Of a DNA stretch of 64,000 nucleotides, positions 1-8,758 are shown in pieces (the first letter of the stretch is position 1; the number at the start of each line of letters is the position of its first letter). The stretch is from NCBI RefSeq assembly GCF_039530225.1, contig NZ_BAAAOH010000001.1, forward strand, positions 3,596,001 through 3,660,000. Reading direction: 5' to 3'. The stretch is from Microbacterium pumilum. Lineage in GTDB: Bacteria > Actinomycetota > Actinomycetes > Actinomycetales > Microbacteriaceae. Below the pieces are notes generated by a model that saw nothing but the letters and a program-made list of their open reading frames with translations, had not been told where the DNA came from and made no database searches. The position numbers were made by a program, and so were the translations under genes.

Positions 1-1620
1 GCGGAGCGCGCGAAGATGTGGGCGGCTCTGGCGGAGGTCGGCGATGATGTCAGTCGCCCGCCGTACGCGCCCGCGATCGACCCCGACCCGTCCTACGAGG
101 GCGAGGATGTGCCCCAGGGTTCGGCATCCGTCATCCTGCCCGCGCCCGTCCCGCGGTGGGATGCCGTGGAGATCCGGCTGGACGGCCCGTCGCACGGCAA
201 TCCGTTCGTGGATGTCGAGCTCGACGCCGTGTTCACCCGCGGCGGCGAACAGCTGCGCGTCGGCGGATTCTACGACGGAGATGGCGCGTACGTCATCCGC
301 GCCCTCGCCGATGTGGAGGGCGAGTGGACCTTCGTGACGCATTCGACGGCTCGGTCGCTCGACGGCATCGAAGGTACGGTCACGGTGGTCGGTCCGCGCG
401 CGGGCAGCCACGGCCCGGTCCGCGTCGACGGACTCCACTTCCGTCATGCCGATGGCACGCGGCACCGCCCCCTCGGCACCACGGCATACGCCTGGACCCA
501 CCAGCCCGAAGAGCTTCAGCAGCAGACGCTGCGCACCCTCGCCGATGCGCCGTTCACGAAGCTGCGGATGTGTCTCTTTCCGAAGTCCTACCTCTACAAC
601 TCGAACGAGCCCGGTGACTTCATCTTTCCCGGGTCGATCGCCGATGGATTCGACCTCGAGCGATTCGACGTGGATCACTTCCGACGACTCGAGAAGCGAA
701 TCGAACAGCTCGGCGAGCTCGGCATCGAGGCGGATCTCATCCTCTTCCATGCCTACGACCGTTGGGGATTCGCCGACCTCGGACCCGCTGTCGACGAGCG
801 CTACCTCCGATACGTCGTGCGGCGCCTCGCCGCGTACGCGAACGTCTGGTGGTCCATGGCCAACGAGTACGACCTGCTGTGGTCGAAGGACGAAGCCGAC
901 TGGGAGCGCCTCGCATCGGTCGTCGGCGAGGAGGATCCCTTCGCGCACCTCAACTCGATCCACAACTGCCGTCCCTTCTACGACTACTCGAAGCCGTGGA
1001 TCACGCATGTGAGCGTGCAACGCGTCGACGTCTACCGCACGGCGGAGAACACCGACGAGTGGCGCGAGCGCTGGGGCAAGCCCGTCGTGATCGACGAATG
1101 CGCCTACGAGGGCGACATCGACCAGGGCTGGGGCAACATCACCGGCGAAGAGATGGTGCGCCGGTTCTGGGAGGGCGCGGTCCGCGGTGGCTATGTCGGG
1201 CACGGCGAGACGTACCTTCCCGTCGCCGCCGGCGGTGCGACGGATGTCTCGAGCTCCGCGGGCGACGATTCCGAGGTGCTGTGGTGGGCCAAGGGCGGCG
1301 AGCTGTACGGCACCTCCCCCGCACGCATCGGCTTCCTCGACATGCTGCTCGCCGAGGCGCCGGATGGCGTCTGGGACCCGCTGCCGTCGGACTGGGATGT
1401 GCCTTGGGGCGGTGTCGCCGGTCAGCACATCGTCGGCTACTTCGGGTTCAACCGGCCGAGGTTCCGCAACGTCATGCTGCCCGAGGGCGACTGGACCGTC
1501 GAAGTGATCGACACGTGGAACCTGACCATCGAGCCGCTCGAGGGCACGCATTCCGGTGCCGTGCGCGTCGAGCTGCCCGGACGTCAGTTCATGGCCGTGC
1601 GCGCCATCCGCGTCGCCTGA
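1..1620 (+). CDS. DUF5060/DUF4038/DUF5605-type glycoside hydrolase (5' end probably outside the window)
   Basis: A cytoplasmic-looking glycosidase of the DUF5060 plus TIM-barrel plus DUF5605 type. Counting from the first ATG at 16, a beta-sandwich similar to DUF5060 lies at about residues 48-125 (DGP, GNPFVDV, GFYDGDGAY, GEWTF). The barrel begins near residue 145 (RPLGTTAYAW). A likely acid/base sits in WWSMANEYDL near 283 and a likely nucleophile in VVIDECAYEG near 361. The C-terminal sandwich ends in a DUF5605-like stretch. No signal peptide is visible. The frame is open to base 1 and 46 residues precede DUF5060, more than usual, so the ATG at 16 (GGAG 9 nt upstream) may be internal and the gene may extend leftwards, possibly as a fusion. 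The substrate is probably a plant or bacterial glycoside; I cannot name it. Confidence 0.8.
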   Translation, partial: AERAKMWAALAEVGDDVSRPPYAPAIDPDPSYEGEDVPQGSASVILPAPVPRWDAVEIRLDGPSHGNPFVDVELDAVFTRGGEQLRVGGFYDGDGAYVIRALADVEGEWTFVTHSTARSLDGIEGTVTVVGPRAGSHGPVRVDGLHFRHADGTRHRPLGTTAYAWTHQPEELQQQTLRTLADAPFTKLRMCLFPKSYLYNSNEPGDFIFPGSIADGFDLERFDVDHFRRLEKRIEQLGELGIEADLILFHAYDRWGFADLGPAVDERYLRYVVRRLAAYANVWWSMANEYDLLWSKDEADWERLASVVGEEDPFAHLNSIHNCRPFYDYSKPWITHVSVQRVDVYRTAENTDEWRERWGKPVVIDECAYEGDIDQGWGNITGEEMVRRFWEGAVRGGYVGHGETYLPVAAGGATDVSSSAGDDSEVLWWAKGGELYGTSPARIGFLDMLLAEAPDGVWDPLPSDWDVPWGGVAGQHIVGYFGFNRPRFRNVMLPEGDWTVEVIDTWNLTIEPLEGTHSGAVRVELPGRQFMAVRAIRVA

Positions 1621-1646
1621 ACTCCTTCGCGCACCCGCTCAGTCCG

Positions 1647-2228
1647 TCAACGACGCACCTGATAGCGCAGGTGAAGCACCCGGTTGCCCTGGATCGCGAC
1701 GTCAGGATCCTCCAACAGGTGCTGTGCGTCGACCGACCCGAAGTAGCGCTTGCCCGACCCGAACACGACGGGCACGACGTCCATGCGCACCTCGTCGACC
1801 AGGCCTGCGGCAAGCACCTGGCCACCGAGTTCACCGGCGGCGACCTCGACCAGGCGATCACCTGCGAGCTCCTGCGCCTTGGCCACGGCTGCCTCGACCC
1901 CCTCGACGAAGTGGAACGGCGCGTCGGGGTCCCAGCCCTCCGGCTTCGGCCGGTGTGTCACGACGACCACGTGGTCGACCCCGCTCGGGGGCTTCCCGTC
2001 CCAGCCGTCCGTCATGTCGAACACGTCACGGCCGACGATCGTCACGGCTATCTGGTCCCAGTACGGTCGGGTGTAGTCGTAGGACGTCTGCGACACCTTC
2101 AGCACGCCACTGTCATCCAACGGCACGTCACCGCTGAGCAACCAGTCGAACAGCGGTCCCGGCTGGTCTTTCTCGTCCGCGATGAAGCCGTCTACTGACA
2201 CCGAGCTGTACATGACAACTTTGCCCAT
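1647..2228 (-). CDS. dihydrofolate reductase family protein (RibD C-terminal-like, YyaP type)
   Basis: A 193-residue NAD(P)H-dependent reductase-fold protein of the RibD C-terminal/DHFR-like family. It starts MGKVVMYSSVSVDGFIAD, the family's typical first strand and substrate loop. It has the middle motif VTIVGRDVFDMTDGWDG and the cofactor-side AAGELGGQVLAAGLVDEVRMDVVPVVFG. The start at 2228 is chosen over longer in-frame options because GAGGAG lies just upstream and the family begins there. Members are often annotated as deaminase/reductase but usually lack the deaminase domain, as here. It is convergent with the preceding glycosidase and divergent from the following lipoprotein. The physiological substrate is unknown; it is unlikely to be the essential DHFR. 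Confidence 0.88.
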   Translation of the reverse strand: MGKVVMYSSVSVDGFIADEKDQPGPLFDWLLSGDVPLDDSGVLKVSQTSYDYTRPYWDQIAVTIVGRDVFDMTDGWDGKPPSGVDHVVVVTHRPKPEGWDPDAPFHFVEGVEAAVAKAQELAGDRLVEVAAGELGGQVLAAGLVDEVRMDVVPVVFGSGKRYFGSVDAQHLLEDPDVAIQGNRVLHLRYQVRR

Positions 2229-2390
2229 GGTCGCTCCTCGCCTTCGGGATGCCCTCACAGTAGAGTTTCGCGGGCTGTCGCTCAATCGGCCGGCAGCGGG
2301 CAGCACGTGCTCGGCTGTGCACGCAGGAAATCGGCGCTGATATGCTCCAGCCACGCAAGATCGCGGCAATCGACGCTGGGGAGCGTGCGG

Positions 2391-3155
2391 ATGCGTACGA
2401 AACGTGGATGGTCCGCACGTGCCATGGCGACCGCGACGGTCGTGATCGCGTTCACGCTCGCAGGGTGCGCCAGCGGACCCGGCAGTCCGAGTGCGACGAC
2501 GGATGCCGCAGCCAGCGCCTCGCCCACGCCGAGCGCGACGCCCACACCCACGCCTACTGTCGATTGGGTCAGCTACCAGACACCCGACCAGTCCGCGGCC
2601 TGGGAGCTGCCGGCGGGCTGGAGTGTCTTAGTCGGCAGCACCACCTCGTACGCCACCGGGCTCGATGTCCCGACCTACACGATCCTCGATCCAGACGGCG
2701 TCGCGAGGATCAGACTCGACGTGCAGATCGGCGGCATCGGCGGCCCCGGGTGCGAAGTGATGTCGCCGTTGTATCCCTATGCCCTGCTCGACACCGCCGA
2801 TCCCGCGAGCGCGCCCGGTCACATCTGGTTCGAGAGCGTCGACGCGCCCGCGGGGGTTGTCACGGAACTTCAGCTCGTACCGCCCGACGCAGTGAGCCCC
2901 ACCGAAGCGTGCGGGACCGACTGGGGCTTCGTGCCGACCGAGAGCCTCGGCATCATCTCGTGGCGCGCGCTCCAGCCGCTGCCCGATCCGGTCGATCAGG
3001 CCGCTGACCCCGATGCGTACGCCGCGCTCCCGACCGATGAGGCCGGTGCGGTCATCTCCTTCGCCACGGCTGCCGATGCTGAAGCCTTCATGGACACCGA
3101 GCTGTATCAGACGCTTCGCCGGATCCTGAGTTCGCTCGACATCGCCGCCGGCTGA
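2391..3155 (+). CDS. secreted lipoprotein, function unknown
   Basis: A 254-residue protein with a type II signal peptide: basic start MRTKRGWSAR, a hydrophobic stretch, then the lipobox FTLAGC with Cys at about residue 23. A low-complexity Ser/Thr/Pro/Ala linker follows (about 28-55), then a folded domain starting VDWVSYQTPDQSAAW and rich in Trp, Gly and Pro. It should be anchored to the outer face of the membrane. The ATG at 2391 is preceded by GGGGAG at a good distance; an upstream in-frame start would put about 28 non-signal residues before the signal peptide. I recognise no domain. Actinomycete lipoproteins of this layout are often species-specific. Confidence 0.8.
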   Translation: MRTKRGWSARAMATATVVIAFTLAGCASGPGSPSATTDAAASASPTPSATPTPTPTVDWVSYQTPDQSAAWELPAGWSVLVGSTTSYATGLDVPTYTILDPDGVARIRLDVQIGGIGGPGCEVMSPLYPYALLDTADPASAPGHIWFESVDAPAGVVTELQLVPPDAVSPTEACGTDWGFVPTESLGIISWRALQPLPDPVDQAADPDAYAALPTDEAGAVISFATAADAEAFMDTELYQTLRRILSSLDIAAG

Positions 3156-3228
3156 GGCGTCATCGTCGGTCATTCGAGCGCTGCTCTGCCCCGACCGAAT
3201 GTCGGAGGTATGTTCTAAAGTCCTGGGT

Positions 3229-4535
3229 ATGAGCAGCAACGCCGAGTTCTTCGAGGATTCCCCTCCGGACGACGCTCATGGGGATTGGGACGATCTCGCA
3301 GTCCCGGCCGTGGTCGATTCCGTCGACCTGGTCGTCGAAGCAGAGACGATGATGTCGGTGTTCGCCGCGCAGCGTCTCGAGCGGGTCGAGTTCATGCGCC
3401 GCGACGCGCTGCGCGACGCCGCTCGGCACGGCTATCAACTGACCGAGGTGATAGAGCGATCGGTGCGGCTCGAACTCGCCGCGGCGCTGGGAATGACAGA
3501 GTCTGCGGCTGGGCAGCTGCTCGCCCAGGCCGATGCCCTCGTCAACCGCTATCCCGCCGCGCTGGCATCGCTCGGCGGTGCGCGGATGACACAGCGCCAC
3601 GCGGTGCATCTCGCCCAGGCACTGGATGCGGTCGAGCCGGAGTTCCACGAGAAGCTGCTAGAGCCGGCGGTGGCGCTCGCCGAGTCCGAGCCATTCGGAA
3701 CGTTCCGTCGCAAGCTCCGGAACCTGGTCGAATCCGTCCGGTCGATCACGATCACCGAACGGCACGAACGGGCGGTGGATGCGAGGCGAGTCGTCTTCGA
3801 ACCTGCGGAAGACGGCATGGCCTGGCTTCATGCTTTCATCCCGGCGGTGGAGGCGCGTGCGATCCACAACCGGATGAACGCACAGGCGAAGGTCTTGGCG
3901 GCCCAGCCCGAAGAGACCCGCACTCTCGACCAGCTCCGTGCTGACGTTTTCGGTGACATCCTCATCGACGGCGTCACGGATGCTCTTCCGCCAGCGCGCA
4001 GGGCATTCGGGCCACCGTGGTGGTGACCGTCCCCGCCCTCGCTCTCCTCGACGTCGACGGCGCCGGCGATCGGTTCGCAACCGTCGAGGGGATCGGACCG
4101 ATCCCGCTCAGCCGTGCTCGAGAATTGTGCGGCAGCGCCGAGGGGTGGATGCGGGTGCTCACGCATCCCGAAACCGGGATGGTGCTCTCGGTCGGTCGCA
4201 GGCGCTACCGCCCTCCTCCGGAGCTGAGACGGCTGGTCAAGTGGCGAGCAGAGACCTGCATGGCTCCCGGATGCAACATTCCCGCATCCCGATGCGAGAT
4301 CGATCACAATCTCGCCTGGGAACGCGGCGGAATCACCGCGCTGACCAATCTCACGCCGTTCTGCAAGGGTCATCACATCGTGAAGCACCACGGCCGATGG
4401 TGCGTGGAGCAGATCGAGGGCAGCGGCGGCGCGGTTCTCTGGACATCGCCCACCGGCCGTCGATATCGCGTCGAGCCCGAGCGTCGGGTTCCGGTGTTCC
4501 TGCCTGCGGGGGTTGAAGAACCTGCACCGTTCTGA
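3229..4535 (+). pseudogene. DUF222/HNH endonuclease-like gene, broken by a single frameshift
   Basis: Two overlapping frames together make one DUF222-HNH protein of about 435 residues. The first frame (3229-4026) carries DUF222 with its helical repeats (RLERVEF, GMTESAAGQLLAQADAL, MTQRHAVHLAQAL) and ends in an out-of-register tail and a TGA at 4024. The second frame picks up as SAQGIRATVVVTVPAL and carries the HNH domain: CMAPGCNIPASRCEIDHN, then FCKGHHIVKHH. Adding one base near 3990-3993, in CTTCCGCCAGCG, restores the reading. The start is supported by a leaderless promoter (TAAAGT, 7 nt, ATG). These genes are abundant in Microbacteriaceae and mobile elements; whether this is true decay, a programmed shift or a sequencing error cannot be told here. 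Confidence 0.8.
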
Positions 4536-4584
4536 TCGAATCGGCCCGCCCGGGTCAGCGGTGCATTGCTGGCCAAGGAACGGC

Positions 4585-4622
4585 AAAACGCCTGGTCAGA
4601 ATCTGATCTGACCAGGCGTTTT
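4585..4622. terminator. bidirectional rho-independent terminator
   Basis: A perfect 16-bp inverted repeat (arms 4585-4600 and 4607-4622) encloses a 6-nt loop. Four As open it and four Ts close it, so it can end transcription on both strands. It sits between the 3' end of the HNH gene and the 3' end of the minus-strand tRNA-Ala. Confidence 0.85.
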
Positions 4623-4626
4623 CGGT

Positions 4627-4702
4627 TGGTGGACCTGAGGGGACTCGAACCCCTGACCCCCTCGATGCGAACGAGGTGCGCTACCAGCTGCGCCACAGGC
4701 CC
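4627..4702 (-). tRNA. tRNA-Ala (anticodon CGC)
   Basis: A 76-nt cloverleaf on the minus strand. The acceptor GGGCCTG pairs with CAGGTCC (one G-T pair), the D-arm is GCGCAGCTGGTAGCGC, the anticodon loop TTCGCAT gives CGC, and the T-loop is TTCGAGT. The 3' CCA is encoded. The hairpin terminator lies 4 nt downstream. Confidence 0.95.
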
Positions 4703-4754
4703 GTGAACCTCCGTTAGATTATCACGGCTCGGGAGGCCTGCTGAGACGCCGAAG

Positions 4755-5630
4755 TCACTCGCCCACGGCGCGGCGCGCGAGCAGCTCGCGGACGTGCGCT
4801 TCGATCTCTGCATCGTCGACGACGCCCATGCGAGAGAACTCCGAAGCCTTCGCAGCACGCGCCGCAACGATCGACGGCGGACGCTGAGCCTCCGCACGGC
4901 GGCGCATCTCCTCCTCGACCGTCACCTGCCGCAGCGCATCGCGCTCGGCTTCGGCATCCAGCACCATCGCCGCACGCGAGCCCGCCGACGCGGTGAGCGG
5001 ACGAGGCAGGTCTCGCGGAGCCCACTTCTTTCGATCCCCGCTCAGCGGCACATCCTGCAGGAACGCCGCGACGACAGGGGGCGCGACATCCGTCGTCTTC
5101 GCAACCGATCGTGCGCCGATGCGCGACATGCGCCGCACGGCAAGACCTGCCACGAGGGCGCCCGCTACTCCCGCCCACAGCATCACCTGCGATCCGGTCG
5201 CGACGACCTCGAATCCGCCCCACACCGCGACTCCCACCGACAAGAGCCCGAGGACGGTGAGCGTCAGTCGTGTGCGGCGCCGAGCCCTCGTGCGGCGGGC
5301 GACCGGAGTGAAGCGCGCGGCAGCCCGTTCGTTGCGCGCCTGCTCGAGTGCGATCCGCGACCCTTCGAGGGCGGTCTGCTCCCGCTCGGCCAGCGCCCGG
5401 CGAGCGAGCCTCTGCTGCGCCAGCGCGGTGCGCGCATTCAGCTCGAGCCGCACCTCTTCAGGAGACTCGTTCGTCTCGGCCAGCACGCGCAGTGCCTGGT
5501 TGAGACGCACGGCGTTGCGCTCGGCTGCGTCGTACTGACGCCGGCTGTGCCACGACGGCAGCAGATACACGAGCCACAGCAACACGGCGACGAGCACGAT
5601 CACTCCCCCGCCCAGCACCTGCCCGCCCAT
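4755..5630 (-). CDS. integral membrane protein with coiled-coil region, unknown function
   Basis: A 291-residue protein. An N-terminal membrane segment starts at once (GGGVIVLVAVLLWLVYLLP, about 6-25). It is followed by a charged helical stretch rich in Ala, Arg, Glu and Gln (about 40-110, likely coiled coil). Two membrane helices then form a hairpin (LTLTVLGLLSVGVAVWG and VMLWAGVAGALVAGLAV, about 130-175). A cytoplasmic tail with more charged helix ends in VRELLARRAVGE. It is the third gene of the minus-strand galU-GNAT run, 56 nt behind the GNAT. Similar hypothetical proteins are common in Microbacteriaceae. The much longer open frame upstream overlaps the GNAT gene out of frame and was not used. 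Confidence 0.75.
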   Translation of the reverse strand: MGGQVLGGGVIVLVAVLLWLVYLLPSWHSRRQYDAAERNAVRLNQALRVLAETNESPEEVRLELNARTALAQQRLARRALAEREQTALEGSRIALEQARNERAAARFTPVARRTRARRRTRLTLTVLGLLSVGVAVWGGFEVVATGSQVMLWAGVAGALVAGLAVRRMSRIGARSVAKTTDVAPPVVAAFLQDVPLSGDRKKWAPRDLPRPLTASAGSRAAMVLDAEAERDALRQVTVEEEMRRRAEAQRPPSIVAARAAKASEFSRMGVVDDAEIEAHVRELLARRAVGE

Positions 5631-5686
5631 GCCACCCACGGTAAGCGACGGGGTGCCGGAGCCCCGGCATCCTGTCGCGTGTCGCG

Positions 5687-6316
5687 CTAGGCGTGCAACC
5701 TGTCGGCCGGCGGAACGGTGGCCGCCTCTTGCGGAGCTCGACCGTCGATCCACCGCTGCAGGACCCCTTCGGGCACCTCTTCGCTCACCAGGGCGAACGC
5801 ATAGTGGTCGCGCCAGTCGCCGTCGATGTGGATGTACCGCCGACGCAGACCCTCGTAGCGGAAGCCGAGCTTCTCGACCACCCGGAGGCTCGCGAGGTTC
5901 TCGGGCCGGATGCAGATCTCCATGCGGTGGATCCGCAGCTCCGAGAAGCAGATGTCGGTGGCGAGCGCCACCGCGGTCGGCGTGATGCCACGCCCGGCGA
6001 ACCGCTTGCTGACCCAGTAGCCGATCGTCGCCGACGCGAGCGAGCCGCGCGCGATGCCCCACACGTTGAGCTGCCCCGCCACTTCGCCGTCGTGCTCCAT
6101 GACGAAGGGCACTCCGGAACCGTCGCGATACTGCTGCAGCAGTCGCCGCACGCCCATCCGCATGTCGAACGAGACCGGCCCGTCGGGGCTGGTCGCCTCC
6201 CATGGCCGCAGCCAGGCGCGATTGGACAGCAGCTCCTGCTGCAGCACGCGCGCGTCGCGTTGACGGACGAGCCGAAGGGAGACCTGTCCGTGTCGACGGG
6301 GAGCCGTCAGGTCCAC
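5687..6316 (-). CDS. GNAT N-acetyltransferase, RimJ/RimL type
   Basis: A 209-residue acetyl-CoA-dependent acetyltransferase. It begins with the RimJ-like opening VSLRLVRQRDARVLQQELLSNRAWLRPWEAT. The acetyl-CoA site region is IGYWVSKRFAGRGITPTAVAL (about 99-119), close to the Q/RxxGxG/A consensus. The RimJ signature HRMEICIRPENLASLRVVEKLGFRYEG follows. Members acetylate N-termini of ribosomal proteins or other amines; the exact substrate is not readable. It lies 24 nt behind galU and is probably cotranscribed with it. Confidence 0.88.
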   Translation of the reverse strand: MDLTAPRRHGQVSLRLVRQRDARVLQQELLSNRAWLRPWEATSPDGPVSFDMRMGVRRLLQQYRDGSGVPFVMEHDGEVAGQLNVWGIARGSLASATIGYWVSKRFAGRGITPTAVALATDICFSELRIHRMEICIRPENLASLRVVEKLGFRYEGLRRRYIHIDGDWRDHYAFALVSEEVPEGVLQRWIDGRAPQEAATVPPADRLHA

Positions 6317-6340
6317 ATGACCCCCCTCGTACAGGCGGCG

Positions 6341-7228
6341 TCAGAGTGTCGCCGCGAACTCCTTGAACCAGGGACGCAGATCGGGGCCAAGATCTTCTCG
6401 ATCGGCCGCGAGCTGCACGATGGCCTTGATGTAGTCCACCTTATCGCCGGTGTCATAGCGACGCCCCTTGAATACGACGCCGTACACGCCGGGTCCGTCG
6501 GAGTCGGCAGCGAGCTCCTGGAGTGCGTCGGTGAGCTGGATCTCGCCGCCCTTCCCGGGCTCGGTGTGCTCGAGCACGTCGAAGACCGACGGCGCCAGTA
6601 CGTAGCGTCCGATCACGGCGAGGTTCGACGGTGCGTCCTCGAGCTTCGGCTTCTCGACCATGCCCGTGATCTTCACGACGCCGGGGTCGTCGGTCTTCTC
6701 CGCCACGGCGACGCCGTAAAGGTGGATGTGCGCGGGGTCGACCTCCATCAGCGCGACGACCGCAGCACCGGTCCGCTCGTGCACCGCCAGCATCGTGGTC
6801 AGCAGGGCGTCGCGCTCGTCGATCAGATCGTCGCCGAGCATGACGACGAACGGGTGGTCGCCGACGTGCGACTTCGCGCGCAACACGGCGTGGCCGAGGC
6901 CCTTGGGCTCGCCCTGGCGGACGAAGTGGATGTCGGCCATGTCCGACGAGTGCTGCACCTTGGCGAGCTTCTCCTGATCGCCCTTGCGCATCAGGTTGCT
7001 CTCCAGCTCGGGAACAGAGTCGAAGTGGTTCGACAGGTTGTTCTTGTTGCGCCCGATGATGATCAGGATGTCGGTGATGCCGGCCTGAACGGCCTCTTCC
7101 ACGACGTATTGGATGGCGGGCTTGTCGACGACCGGCAGCATTTCCTTCGGCACGGACTTGGTGGCGGGAAGGAAGCGCGTGCCGAGTCCGGCTGCAGGGA
7201 TAACGGCCTTGAAGCTTTTGTCTGGCAT
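6341..7228 (-). CDS. galU: UTP--glucose-1-phosphate uridylyltransferase
   Basis: A 295-residue nucleotidyltransferase that makes UDP-glucose from UTP and glucose-1-phosphate, feeding cell-wall polysaccharide and glycolipid synthesis in the cytoplasm. The nucleotide-binding loop AVIPAAGLGTRFLPATKSVPKEMLPVVDKP is at the N-terminus (about 9-38). The uridine/metal site is VVMLGDDLIDE (about 128-138), and substrate-side motifs include GMVEKPKLEDAPSNLAVIGRYV and KGRRYDTGDKVDY. Length and motifs match bacterial GalU throughout. It is divergent from the 5-formyl-THF cyclo-ligase gene and leads a minus-strand run with a GNAT and a membrane protein. Confidence 0.96.
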   Translation of the reverse strand: MPDKSFKAVIPAAGLGTRFLPATKSVPKEMLPVVDKPAIQYVVEEAVQAGITDILIIIGRNKNNLSNHFDSVPELESNLMRKGDQEKLAKVQHSSDMADIHFVRQGEPKGLGHAVLRAKSHVGDHPFVVMLGDDLIDERDALLTTMLAVHERTGAAVVALMEVDPAHIHLYGVAVAEKTDDPGVVKITGMVEKPKLEDAPSNLAVIGRYVLAPSVFDVLEHTEPGKGGEIQLTDALQELAADSDGPGVYGVVFKGRRYDTGDKVDYIKAIVQLAADREDLGPDLRPWFKEFAATL

Positions 7229-7321
7229 GGCGCAACTCTACTTGGGCCGTGTTAAGGCCAGATGACGAGACTGTGGCCACGGAGGGCAGGGCCGACGACC
7301 GCACCGGCGACCACCGCCGCC

Positions 7322-7327
7322 TAGAAT
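7322..7327 (+). promoter_or_regulatory. -10 element TAGAAT, leaderless promoter of the cyclo-ligase gene
   Basis: TAGAAT lies 6 nt before the ATG at 7334 with no Shine-Dalgarno between them, so transcription should begin at or next to the start codon. No clear -35 is visible. Confidence 0.6.
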
Positions 7328-7333
7328 CGACCC

Positions 7334-7930
7334 ATGTCCGACGCGATCGCCGATGCCAAGCGTGCCATGCGCGCCGAGCTGCGAGAGCGTCGACAGGTCA
7401 TGTCGCAGACCGCGAGGGATGCCGCCGCCGACGGAGTCCGCAACCAGCTCGATGCACTCGTCGAACGGCTGCGAGCGCGGTCCATCTCGTGCTTTCTCTC
7501 CACCAACACCGAGCCCGGAACACGAGAATTCGTCGCCGCAGCAGTCGATCGCGGCATCCGGGTGCTCCTTCCGATCACCCGCGCGGACGGATTGCTCGAC
7601 TGGTCGGTCGCCACCCCGGACGGCGACATCGCCGAGGGGCTCTTCGGCCTCCCCGAGCCGGTCGGCGATGTCCTCGGGCCCATCGCGGTGAACGACGTCG
7701 ACCTGCTCATCATCCCCGCCGCAGCCATCGATCGCCGCGGCATGCGGCTCGGCTGGGGGCGCGGCTACTTCGACAAGACGATCGGCTCGATGGAGCGCTG
7801 CCCGCCGGTCTACGGGGTCGTGTTCGACTCCGAAGTCGTCGACGAGGTGCCCAGCGACATCCACGACCAGCCGGTCACCGGCGTCGTGACGCCCACTCAG
7901 ACCGTCATCCTCGCGCCCGTCCGGCGCTGA
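7334..7930 (+). CDS. 5-formyltetrahydrofolate cyclo-ligase
   Basis: A 198-residue ATP-dependent enzyme that converts 5-formyl-THF to 5,10-methenyl-THF in folate one-carbon metabolism. The basic N-terminal helix is AKRAMRAELRERRQVM. The ATP/substrate region is FLSTNTEPGTREFV, and the family signature is DLLIIPAAAIDRRGMRLGWGRGYFDKTI (about 120-147), containing the nucleotide-binding GxGxGYYD-like loop. The length is normal. The start is fixed by the leaderless promoter. The gene leads a plus-strand group with FmdB (16-nt gap) and MscL. Confidence 0.95.
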   Translation: MSDAIADAKRAMRAELRERRQVMSQTARDAAADGVRNQLDALVERLRARSISCFLSTNTEPGTREFVAAAVDRGIRVLLPITRADGLLDWSVATPDGDIAEGLFGLPEPVGDVLGPIAVNDVDLLIIPAAAIDRRGMRLGWGRGYFDKTIGSMERCPPVYGVVFDSEVVDEVPSDIHDQPVTGVVTPTQTVILAPVRR

Positions 7931-7946
7931 CTCCCCGAGAGACCGT

Positions 7947-8273
7947 ATGCCTACCTACGCCTATGCCTGCAAAGAGTGCGGACACCGCTTCGACGCGGTC
8001 CAGTCCTTCGCCGATCCCGCCCTCGTCGAGTGCCCCGAGTGCGGCGGACCGCTTCGCAAGGAGTACGGCTCGATCGGCGTGACCTTCAACGGGTCGGGGT
8101 TCTACCGCACCGACTCGCGCGCCGGCGAGACGAAGTCTCGGGAAGCCGGCGAGAAGAAGTCGACGGATGCCGGTTCCTCCTCGTCATCGTCGTCCTCCGG
8201 TAGCGATTCCACGTCATCTTCGACATCATGGAAGTCAGAGGCGAAGGCCTCGCCCGCATCCACGGGTTCGTGA
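7947..8273 (+). CDS. FmdB-family zinc ribbon protein
   Basis: A 108-residue protein beginning MPTYAYACKECGHRFD, with the second metal pair in LVECPECGGPLRKEYG. The two CxxC pairs make a single zinc ribbon typical of FmdB/CxxC_CXXC_SSSS proteins. The phrase VTFNGSGFYRTDSR is also family-typical. After about residue 60 the chain becomes a Ser/Lys/Thr-rich disordered tail (a run of serines near 75-95). The function of the family is not firmly known; some members regulate amidase genes. It sits between the cyclo-ligase and mscL, an arrangement I recall as common in actinomycetes. Confidence 0.92.
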   Translation: MPTYAYACKECGHRFDAVQSFADPALVECPECGGPLRKEYGSIGVTFNGSGFYRTDSRAGETKSREAGEKKSTDAGSSSSSSSSGSDSTSSSTSWKSEAKASPASTGS

Positions 8274-8305
8274 CCGGCGAGGCCGGAGACAATGAGGAGC
8301 ATCAC

Positions 8306-8728
8306 ATGATCCAGGGCTTCAAGGAGTTCATCCTCCGGGGAAACGTCATCGATCTGGCCGTCGCGGTCGTCATCGGCGCGGCGTTCACGGCCGTGGTCAC
8401 AGCGATCGTCTCGAGCATCATCAACCCATTCATCGCGCTGTTCTGGAAGCCGGACGAGAACGGCACCATCGGGATCACGGTGAATGGGCTGTGGGGCCCG
8501 GTCACATTCCCGATCGGCGATCTCATCAACGCGATCATCGCCTTCCTCGCCGTCGCCATCGTCGTCTACTTCGTGTTCGTGGTTCCGATGAACCGGCTGA
8601 AGGAGCGTGCCGCGGCCAAAGCGGGATTGACGCAGGCCGACGAAGAGCCGCAGCTGCCGACCGAGGCGGAGCTCCTGGTCCAGATCCGCGATCTGCTCGC
8701 TCAGCAGCCGCCCGCCACGAAGGTGTAG
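8306..8728 (+). CDS. mscL: large-conductance mechanosensitive channel
   Basis: A 140-residue membrane channel that opens under hypo-osmotic stress. It starts MIQGFKEFILRGNVIDLAVAVVIGAAF, the amphipathic N-terminal helix plus the conserved pore helix. The periplasmic loop is GITVNGLWGPVTFPIG, the second helix NAIIAFLAVAIVVYFVFVVP, and the cytoplasmic helix RDLLAQQ. The ATG at 8306 follows GAGGAG and matches the conserved MscL N-terminus; an upstream in-frame start would add 26 residues not seen in the family. Confidence 0.96.
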   Translation: MIQGFKEFILRGNVIDLAVAVVIGAAFTAVVTAIVSSIINPFIALFWKPDENGTIGITVNGLWGPVTFPIGDLINAIIAFLAVAIVVYFVFVVPMNRLKERAAAKAGLTQADEEPQLPTEAELLVQIRDLLAQQPPATKV

Positions 8729-8758
8729 CGCTCGCTACATCCCGTCCGCGGGTCCGTG

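Noticed and set aside
4755..6203. Long minus-strand ORF joining the GNAT region and the membrane protein
   Set aside because: Its first 190 codons lie out of frame over the true GNAT gene and show no family match; the membrane protein starts at 5630.
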